DNA of 64,000 nucleotides from Neptunomonas phycophila (GTDB taxonomy: Bacteria; Pseudomonadota; Gammaproteobacteria; Pseudomonadales; Balneatricaceae), in assembly GCF_001922575.1 (NCBI RefSeq), contig NZ_MRCI01000001.1:496001-560000 (forward strand), read 5' to 3'. Below, in pieces: positions 58,101-64,000 of this stretch. A program made the translations under genes and the position numbers. The notes beneath the pieces were generated by a model. The model saw nothing but the letters and a program-made list of their open reading frames with translations. It had not been told where the DNA came from and searched no databases. The first letter of the stretch is position 1, and every line of letters begins with the position of its first letter.

Positions 58101-61100
58101 AGTCCATTGCGATGCGTTAAGCTGTTGGCCTGTTTCTTGGTTATTATCATTCCACCAATTTGTGTCGCAGGCGAATAATAGATCAATCCAATCAGCTTGA
58201 GATGGCGCTATAAAGAGCACGTTGGCATTGGGTGCTTGAAGTGGAGCCAGATGGCGGAACAAAATCCCAAGCTCTGATACGCTGACACCATTAATGTTAA
58301 TGATGACAGTATCAAATATGCCGTGTTCTTGTGGTGTTGCGTCGGTTAATGAGAAAGCACTCACCATTGGGTGGCTTTCTTGTAGTAGTTGAACCTTGTC
58401 TAGCGCCTCTGACTGTAGGCTGGTAAACGCCAGATCACCTTGAGTGTAATTAAAATCATTACACAGGCTGGTGATTAGTGTGGGTTCATAGATACCTACT
58501 TCCAGAACGCGTCGGCGTTGGCCAGTGGCTGGTGTTTTATTGAGTACAGGTTTAATCGACTGGGCTAAGCTACCCAAGAGAGTACTGTTATTACGTAAAC
58601 TAATAATGGTGGCGTACAGTTCGTTGGCTTCTAGGCCGAGGTCACTGGCAACAAGCGCCCCTTTTATTAGTTCATGTAAATGTAACCCAAACCGCCCAAT
58701 TAAATGAGTGATTGCAAAGTAATCGGGATAGTCACGCGCCATCATCTGCCAAATTAAATTAGCAGGGATGCTGTCCTCGTCAGCTTCGGCAAGTACCCAA
58801 TGGTCGGCTGCAGCTACGATGGTTCCACGCTCTGTGGCAAAACGTATAATGCTGTTGAGTAAGCGCGCTGCGCACGGCGAGTCTTTAGTGAGCGTATCTA
58901 CAAAAGCGGCGTTGAGCTCGCCTTGAGTTTCCAGCGTGGCAAGTGCTTCTCTAACGTATGCTGTCATTAACGCATCAAATAAAGGCTCTACTTCTTGAAC
59001 CAGAGTGTTGGAGCGCTGATAAACCGCTGGCGGTAACTCGCTATTGAGTACGCTGAGCCACTCCGTGTGATCTAAAGCAGAAGAAGATGCTGGAATGGCA
59101 GTCAGATAATAGTCTAGATAATTAATGTGCGAGTTGTTCGCCTTACGCACTCGTACCGCTTTAAAGCGAGCCTCTTTAATAGCTGCCACGTGTAAGCCAT
59201 TTTCATCAAATAGATCAAACTCAGCTGTAATAGAGTGTGGCGAACGCTTGAGTAGGCGTGCTTGGGCTATAGCAATTTGATGCGCGCCAGAGCGTGTAAA
59301 TATCCGACCCACGCGAACAGGTACATAAGCTATCCCTTCGTTTTCGGCGAGCTGATCCTTCATGAAGTGAATGATGAGCTGGAAAGTACAATCCAGCTGT
59401 GCCGGATGCAATGTAAACCCTTGCGAGTTCCCGTCAGGCTTAAAGGTCGCTGTTACGCTGGGTGTGCTGGTAGAGCGTTTTTCTACCCAACCATGAATCA
59501 GCGCTTGGAAAGCCGTGCCATAATCTAGCCCTGCTATTTCAGTTAACGCAAGATGATCGTCTTGTGTGAAGTCGGGTTCGCGTTCGGGTAGCGACGGAGA
59601 TGAGGCTGATAAGTGCAGGTCAGTTGCAATCTTGAGCGATCGAGCGCTGGCATGCTGTGTCCATTTATCACCGGTTACTAATTCTCGGCTGGCAATGCTG
59701 AGTTGGCCTGATTCGATAGCATAGCTTAAGCGCGTTTTTTTGCTGACGCTGTCGTCGAGTAATAAAGGCTGCTTAATTTCTAGCTCTTCAATTTCGAGCA
59801 GGTCATGGTCTGTTTTTGTTTGGACGGCTGCCAATAGTAGCTCAACATAGGCCGTACCTGGGAAGACAACATTTTCCCCGGCTTTATGATCTCCAAGCCA
59901 AGGATAGGCCTGTGTATCGAGGGTGTTTTCCCACATGTTATCGAGTTGCTTAACTGGATACCCTAAAAGGTCATGAGCTTTTTGGCGGTTAAGCAGGCCT
60001 AATGACTCATGCGTTTCGGGGTGCCACAGTGACTCGCGTTGCCATGGATAGGCATCTAACTCAATAAAGTTACCAGTGACCGGAAAGATGTCAGCTGGTA
60101 ATGCTGGTAACGTGAGCAGCGCTTGAGATGCGGTCTTAGTAATAGCATCTTGTGTGGCATTTCGGCGTGTGAGCGTGCTCAGTACAGTGCCAGCTTGATC
60201 CGCTTCTTTAAGCTCGTCATTGAGGTAGCTTTTGAGAACGGGGTGCGCACCAATTTCGATAAATTGGGTAATGCCATCGGCGATAATTTGATCAATTGCG
60301 TTCTTGAATTGCACCGGCTTGCGGATGTTATCCCACCAGTAGGCGGCGCCAAGGCTTAGGCCGTTACTTGCTTTGCCTGTTACCGTTGAGTAGAACGGTA
60401 AGCGGGTTTCGTGCGGCGTTAAATGAGAAAGACTTTCTTTAACTGGCGCTTCAACTGAGTCCATTGCTGAGCTATGGAACGCATAGTTTAGGTTTAGGCG
60501 ACGATAGAAAGTGCCGTTTTCAGCGAAAATAGCCTCAAGTTGAGAAAGTTGTTCTGGGTTGCCGGCTAAAGTGATGCCTTTGGCGCTGTTAATGCCGGCG
60601 ACTTCAACGCCGGAACATTTCTCTTGCTCTAGCAATGCACGAATATCTTGTTCGTTCATGCCTACGGCGCTCATCTCGCCAAAACCTGCGGTTTGGCCTT
60701 GGTAGCGGCTGCGGTAATAAATGACATGAACGGCGTCTTCCAGAGACAACGCACCGCTATAGTACGCTGCTGCTACCTCGCCCACACTGTGACCTGTGAC
60801 AGCGGATGGCTCGATATGATGTGCGCGTAACAGTTCTGTAATACCTATTTGCAAGGCAAACAAGGCAGGCTGAGCAATCTCCGTTTGGTCAAAACGGTCT
60901 GTACCATTGTCTCCCGACAGTTCAGCGACCAGAGAAAAGCCTGCTAGGGGTTCAAATAGCGTGTCGACCTGACCCACGGCCTCTCTAAAGATACGGGAGT
61001 TTTGTAGCAGGGCTTTACCCATGGTTTCCCATTGGCATCCATTGCCCGAGTAAACAAAGGCAATAGGCGACTGAGGTTTGTCTAGGTAAATAGGTGTCGA

Positions 61101-62633
61101 TTCATCCGCTAACAGGGCGTTGATTTGCTCAATAGCGTCTGCTGAGTCCTGGCTCCAAATAACATGTGCCAATCCGTGGAGCTCTCGGCGGTATAAATAA
61201 TTGTAAGCAACATCATAAAATGATGCAGACTCTTCACGCAATAATTCTGCGGCGTCTTCTAGGCAAGTCTGTAATGCTTGAGCATCACGAGCGCTAATTA
61301 CTAAGGGTAAGGGTTTATCAGTGGCTTGTGTGTAAGTTTTTGATTTTGATGCGTTATTGTCTGGTGGTGATTGCAGAATAACGTGTGCATTAGCACCGCC
61401 GAAACCGAATGAGTTAATCCCAATAGTCAGTGGTTTATTCGCATCCAGCGCGAGGTTTTTGCTGACAACCTCAATATTCCATTCGTTAAAATGGATATTG
61501 GGGTTCGGGTTTTTCATGCTGATAGTTGCAGGCACTTCTCGATAGTAAACCGAGTACAAAGCTTTTGCTAAACCGGCAACACCCGAAGCCGCCTCTAAGT
61601 GGCCCATATTGCTTTTTACGGAGCCAATTGGAAGTGGTTTGGAACGCTGTTGGCCGAGTGCAAGGCCGATCGCTCGTGTTTCTATTGGATCGCCAACAGC
61701 GGTGCCTGTACCGTGAGCTTCTAGGTAGTCTAGGTCATCAGCTGTAAGGCCGGCTTTTTTGTATGTGCTTTCCATTAACTCAATTTGAGCGGCAGGATTT
61801 GGTACGGTTAGGCCTGATTTATAGCCGTCGGTATTGACACCTGAGCCAGCGACAACCGCAAGAATACGATCACCATCACGTATAGCGGCGTCGTAGTCTT
61901 TAAGATAAAAAATACCACCGCCTTCTGAGCGGACGTAACCATCACCGGCGGCATCAAAAACTTGGCAGCGGCCTTTTCGAGACAGCATAGTGGCTTTAGA
62001 AAACGCAATAAAACCGTAAGGGTGTAGGTGTAAGCTGACGCCGCCTGCCAAGGCTTCTTCGATTTCACCGGAGCGTATAGCTTGGCATGCTTGGTGAAAT
62101 GCGACCATAGAAGAAGAGCAGGCCGTGTCCATAGCGATGCTAGGCCCGTGCAGGTCGAATAAGTAGGAAATACGGTTAGCTGCAATACTGGCTGTGTTAC
62201 CTGTGGCTACCGAAGAGTCAACGATAGAAATATCTTCGGTAAAACGATAGGCGTAATCGGCACTGGCGATACCAATGTAAACACCACATTGGCTTCCCTT
62301 TAGTGAAGAAGGGGCTTTACCTGCATGTTCGACAGATTCCCACGTCATCTCTAACAGCATGCGCTGTTGTGGATCCATCAGGGAGGCTTCGCGAGGAGAA
62401 ATACCAAAAAAACTCGCGTCAAAGCCAGACACATCACCCACTGAACCCGCTGAAAATGTATAGCTAGTACCTGGGTGTTTTTTGTCGGGGTGCGTATAAG
62501 CGTCAAATGACCAGCGGCCTTCTTCGACGTGGCTTACCAAATCTTTATTAGCCAGTAAATCATGCCAAAATGACTGCGGCGTAGTACCTGGAAAACGAAA
62601 GGAAGTGCCTATGATAACAACACGTTTATCCAT
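55119..62633 (-). CDS. reducing type I polyketide/fatty acid synthase, RkpA-like
   Basis: One 2504-residue module has the order KS-AT-DH-(MT remnant)-ER-KR-ACP. The KS triad is Cys172 (DTACSSS), His307 (EAHGTG) and His345 (NMGH). The AT has Ser616 (GHSVGEV) and a YAFHS motif suggesting malonyl-CoA. The DH retains its His (WLGDHKAGENVVFPG) and LHPAQLD. A region near 1380-1560 resembles a C-methyltransferase with a broken SAM loop (LEVGIYEP). The ER has GAAGGVGIAAIQ, the KR has TGGLGGFGL and ACYVAANHW, and the ACP has Ser2438 (DMGLDSL). Full reduction predicts a saturated, fatty-acid-like chain. No thioesterase is present, so release to the oxoamine synthase is likely. The ATG at 62633 has poor Shine-Dalgarno support. 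Confidence 0.92.
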   Translation of the reverse strand: MDKRVVIIGTSFRFPGTTPQSFWHDLLANKDLVSHVEEGRWSFDAYTHPDKKHPGTSYTFSAGSVGDVSGFDASFFGISPREASLMDPQQRMLLEMTWESVEHAGKAPSSLKGSQCGVYIGIASADYAYRFTEDISIVDSSVATGNTASIAANRISYLFDLHGPSIAMDTACSSSMVAFHQACQAIRSGEIEEALAGGVSLHLHPYGFIAFSKATMLSRKGRCQVFDAAGDGYVRSEGGGIFYLKDYDAAIRDGDRILAVVAGSGVNTDGYKSGLTVPNPAAQIELMESTYKKAGLTADDLDYLEAHGTGTAVGDPIETRAIGLALGQQRSKPLPIGSVKSNMGHLEAASGVAGLAKALYSVYYREVPATISMKNPNPNIHFNEWNIEVVSKNLALDANKPLTIGINSFGFGGANAHVILQSPPDNNASKSKTYTQATDKPLPLVISARDAQALQTCLEDAAELLREESASFYDVAYNYLYRRELHGLAHVIWSQDSADAIEQINALLADESTPIYLDKPQSPIAFVYSGNGCQWETMGKALLQNSRIFREAVGQVDTLFEPLAGFSLVAELSGDNGTDRFDQTEIAQPALFALQIGITELLRAHHIEPSAVTGHSVGEVAAAYYSGALSLEDAVHVIYYRSRYQGQTAGFGEMSAVGMNEQDIRALLEQEKCSGVEVAGINSAKGITLAGNPEQLSQLEAIFAENGTFYRRLNLNYAFHSSAMDSVEAPVKESLSHLTPHETRLPFYSTVTGKASNGLSLGAAYWWDNIRKPVQFKNAIDQIIADGITQFIEIGAHPVLKSYLNDELKEADQAGTVLSTLTRRNATQDAITKTASQALLTLPALPADIFPVTGNFIELDAYPWQRESLWHPETHESLGLLNRQKAHDLLGYPVKQLDNMWENTLDTQAYPWLGDHKAGENVVFPGTAYVELLLAAVQTKTDHDLLEIEELEIKQPLLLDDSVSKKTRLSYAIESGQLSIASRELVTGDKWTQHASARSLKIATDLHLSASSPSLPEREPDFTQDDHLALTEIAGLDYGTAFQALIHGWVEKRSTSTPSVTATFKPDGNSQGFTLHPAQLDCTFQLIIHFMKDQLAENEGIAYVPVRVGRIFTRSGAHQIAIAQARLLKRSPHSITAEFDLFDENGLHVAAIKEARFKAVRVRKANNSHINYLDYYLTAIPASSSALDHTEWLSVLNSELPPAVYQRSNTLVQEVEPLFDALMTAYVREALATLETQGELNAAFVDTLTKDSPCAARLLNSIIRFATERGTIVAAADHWVLAEADEDSIPANLIWQMMARDYPDYFAITHLIGRFGLHLHELIKGALVASDLGLEANELYATIISLRNNSTLLGSLAQSIKPVLNKTPATGQRRRVLEVGIYEPTLITSLCNDFNYTQGDLAFTSLQSEALDKVQLLQESHPMVSAFSLTDATPQEHGIFDTVIININGVSVSELGILFRHLAPLQAPNANVLFIAPSQADWIDLLFACDTNWWNDNNQETGQQLNASQWTSALTESGFTSVTAVQTQEEHSSYLLSAIAPATNKAASNTVGNSDSATEKLLVIHDTQPVSTRLADAVIQHCHEQACEAHTLVLSTQDIINSTADDLHTLLTAQSSRIVFIAGIDDQADFTEERFTDLSNRCKALNHLFKTIELHNDPLQLTLVTQGVGQTYLCDDGLANFGQAHVADDSAVWGFARTLMNESAKIELRLVDVPYATFTTDVTRALVSQLLNSDNLAHEAEIILDQAGHSYAPRLRENEQLSNPADAQLESTSHNDAFYLGFDMPGQLKNLTWLSKSDAPISQDEIRVAVKATGLNFRDVMYTLGLLSDEAIENGFAGPTLGLEFAGVVTEVGQDIEGYTIGDSVVGFGPASFSNSVITKPNAISHIPEGISFEAASTIPSTFFTVYYALNHLARLEEGEKILIHGAAGGVGIAAIQVAQWLGAEIYATAGSESKRDFLRMMGVEHIYDSRSLTYAEEILFETNGRGVDIVLNSLAGEAINQNFRVLKPFGRFLELGKRDFYENTKVGLRPFRNNISYFGIDADQLMQEKPALTHRLFTEMMQLFADGTLYPLPYTRFDATHIVDAFRYMQQAKQIGKIVVAYDQPIKASHIKATSTEQSLELSHEATYLVTGGLGGFGLKTAQWLVSKGAKHLALLSRSGPVSEEAQAALAIFKAQGVTVLPAACDVSDRKALAQVLQQIDSELPPLKGVVHAAAVIEDSLALNLSDEQLERVLRPKITGARWLDELTDHLDLDLFVLYSSATTLLGNPGQACYVAANHWLEALAANRRARGKVASCPRWGAIDDVGFLARNEKIKDALQSRIGGQALASDAALDALEQMILNKITNQGVLEFDWGPLSRFLPSADQAKFREVALTAQESDQGDDNRLDMDALMAMSDEELTQTVLALLKSELASILMTSEEKLDINRSMYDMGLDSLMGVELMSAIESRLGVTVSVMALSETPTLAKLSERLATQIKGEDQSSEDDMAAQVARQHAGKGESA

Positions 62634-62800
62634 AACTTAAAAACTCTGGCTCCGGGTGGTCTTAATCTCACGTCATTGTACGTAATATCAATGCGAAAAG
62701 GAGGTTTTTTTTGTAAAAAAATCCGACTAATGAAGGAGTTAGTAGCGACCAAAAGAGGGGATGTTAGAAGTATTCTTGTCAAAAAAATACAATTGTAAAT

Positions 62801-62877
62801 TGGTGGGCCCACCAGGACTTGAACCTGGGACCGACGGATTATGAGTCCGGCGCTCTAACCAACTGAGCTATAGGCCC
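62801..62877 (-). tRNA. ileX: tRNA-Ile2 (anticodon CAU, to be modified to lysidine)
   Basis: The minus strand folds as a 77-base tRNA with encoded CCA: acceptor GGGCCTA/TGGGCCC, D-arm GCTCAGTTGGTTAGAGC, anticodon loop CTCATAA and T-arm with GGTTCAAGTCC. The anticodon is CAU. The acceptor pairs C4-G69 and C5-G68 match the TilS recognition rule for isoleucine tRNA(CAU), whereas elongator tRNA-Met normally lacks them. The loop and arms have no initiator features. It lies downstream of rpoD on the same strand. Confidence 0.85.
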
Positions 62878-62919
62878 TAAAAGAGGCGCCAATAATACAT
62901 ACTTAGTATCATTGGCGCA
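62878..62919 (-). terminator. Rho-independent terminator after rpoD
   Basis: GCGCCAATAATAC and GTATCATTGGCGC pair with one mismatch around a seven-base loop between rpoD and the tRNA gene. On the minus strand it is followed by TCTTTT. It probably ends the rpoD transcript and separates it from the tRNA. Confidence 0.7.
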
Positions 62920-62944
62920 ATACCTTGATATTGTTACTAAAAAA

Positions 62945-64000
62945 TTATTCGTCGAGGAAGCTGCGCAAGTGATCTGAACGGCTTGGGTGACGCAGTTTAC
63001 GTAGCGCTTTGGCTTCGATTTGACGAATACGCTCACGAGTAACGTCAAACTGTTTACCTACTTCTTCAAGCGTGTGATCGGTGTTCATATCGATGCCGAA
63101 ACGCATGCGCAGTACTTTGGCTTCACGGCCTGTTAGGCCAGCCAAAACTTCGCGCGTTGCTTCGCGCAAACCTTCGCCCGTAGCGGAATCAACCGGAGAA
63201 GTATGATTTCCGTCTTCGATAAAATCACCTAGGCTAGAGTCTTCGTCATCACCAATGGGTGTTTCCATTGAGATAGGCTCTTTGGCGATTTTCAATACTT
63301 TACGTATTTTATCTTCAGGCATTTCCATGCGCTCGGCCAGCTCTTCTGGTAGCGCTTCGCGTCCCATTTCTTGTAGCATCTGACGTGAAATACGATTCAA
63401 TTTATTGATCGTTTCAATCATGTGTACTGGAATACGAATGGTTCGTGCTTGGTCGGCAATTGATCGTGTGATGGCTTGGCGAATCCACCAAGTCGCATAC
63501 GTCGAGAACTTGTAACCACGACGGTACTCAAACTTATCAACTGCTTTCATCAAGCCGATGTTGCCTTCTTGAATTAAATCCAAGAATTGAAGGCCACGGT
63601 TTGTGTATTTTTTTGCAATCGAGATAACCAAGCGTAAGTTGGCTTCTACCATTTCTTTCTTGGCGCGGCGAGCTCTTGCTTCACCAATCGACATGCTGCG
63701 GTTTACATCTTTAATGCTAGCCAGCGGGATGATGGCATCCTGTTCAATTTGAACGAGCTTGCGTTGAGCACGATGTAAATCGGGTAAATTTTGTTTAATC
63801 GCTGCTGAAAAGTCATGGTTTTCGGCAATGATTTTGTCTAGCCATTCAGGGCTTGTTTCGTTGCTTGGAAATTCTTTGATGAAGAATTTACGCGGCATTT
63901 TACAGCGCTGAATGCAGATACGCATGATAGTGCGTTCTTGCTGGCGAACACGATCAATATAATCACGTACACGCGTTACGAGTAGGTCGTAATAACGTGG
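62945..64000 (-). CDS. rpoD: RNA polymerase primary sigma factor RpoD, C-terminal part (5' end outside window)
   Basis: The frame stays open to the window edge and covers the last 351 residues of sigma-70. It contains the end of the non-conserved region and region 2 ([56 protein letters not shown]). Region 3 ([17 protein letters not shown]) and region 4 with [13 protein letters not shown] and [18 protein letters not shown] follow. These are almost identical to gammaproteobacterial RpoD. The methionine at 63925 is internal: upstream codons (read [10 protein letters not shown]) continue the conserved protein. It directs housekeeping promoters. Confidence 0.98.
   Translation of the reverse strand, partial: PRYYDLLVTRVRDYIDRVRQQERTIMRICIQRCKMPRKFFIKEFPSNETSPEWLDKIIAENHDFSAAIKQNLPDLHRAQRKLVQIEQDAIIPLASIKDVNRSMSIGEARARRAKKEMVEANLRLVISIAKKYTNRGLQFLDLIQEGNIGLMKAVDKFEYRRGYKFSTYATWWIRQAITRSIADQARTIRIPVHMIETINKLNRISRQMLQEMGREALPEELAERMEMPEDKIRKVLKIAKEPISMETPIGDDEDSSLGDFIEDGNHTSPVDSATGEGLREATREVLAGLTGREAKVLRMRFGIDMNTDHTLEEVGKQFDVTRERIRQIEAKALRKLRHPSRSDHLRSFLDE

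Noticed and set aside
62801-62877. Elongator tRNA-Met (same CAU anticodon)
   Set aside because: The C4-G69 and C5-G68 acceptor pairs and overall similarity match tRNA-Ile2, the TilS substrate.
62945-63925. A complete 326-residue sigma factor starting at the ATG at 63925
   Set aside because: The reading frame continues upstream to the window edge with conserved RpoD sequence, so this methionine is internal.

Overview
The window reads as a chromosomal segment of a marine-type gammaproteobacterium, most like the Oceanospirillales/Oceanospirillaceae. The evidence is the complete System I cytochrome c maturation operon beside a fliK-like gene, the zipA-ligA pair, a YheU homologue, bifunctional MnmC, and an RpoD that is almost identical to the enterobacterial/pseudomonad protein in its conserved regions. 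No CRISPR array, rRNA operon, phage or intact insertion sequence was seen. No gene-free stretch exceeds about 260 bases.

Layout. Positions 1-1649 hold the N-terminal part of a fliK-like gene (minus strand, cut by the window edge). Positions 1901-9005 are ccmABCDEFGHI, tightly overlapped. Positions 9068-16212 are housekeeping genes: zipA with a very long linker, ligA, yheU, a CBS-domain gene and mnmC. From 16361 an accessory surface-polysaccharide locus begins: a small lipoprotein, then KpsD/KpsM/KpsT/KpsE-type ABC-dependent capsule export (16786-21071), then rfbBDAC for dTDP-L-rhamnose (21084-24494). Next comes an AT-rich block (about 24.5-38.9 kb) of very large, fused glycosyltransferases, three sulfotransferase-like genes, a WcbI/SGNH/GT61 fusion, and RgpF/HAD-type proteins. 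A GT, the N-module of KpsC and a phosphohexomutase close this arm, at a strong bidirectional terminator near 42.32 kb.

The second arm (42.36-50.1 kb) supplies activated sulfate: cysN/C and an unusual cysD on the minus strand, then an SLC13-type permease, cysQ and the C-module of KpsC on the plus strand. The last accessory block (50.2-62.6 kb) contains an SDR, a membrane-anchored LTA-synthase-like sulfatase-fold protein, KpsS, an alpha-oxoamine synthase and a 2504-residue reducing type I PKS. This set resembles the rhizobial rkpAGHIJ genes, thought to make a lipid needed for capsule. A tRNA-Ile2(CAU) and the 3' part of rpoD end the window.

Working model (inference): the locus makes a rhamnose-containing, sulfated, possibly acylated capsule exported by an ABC system and built on a KpsC/KpsS-type linker, perhaps with a PKS-derived lipid. 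CysDN/CysC make PAPS, three sulfotransferases use it, CysQ removes the PAP by-product and the SLC13 permease may import sulfate. The strangest single gene is cysD, which carries about 298 extra N-terminal residues that look like a catalytically dead IS630-type transposase (helix-turn-helix plus degenerate DDE fold) fused in frame to an otherwise normal ATP sulfurylase small subunit.
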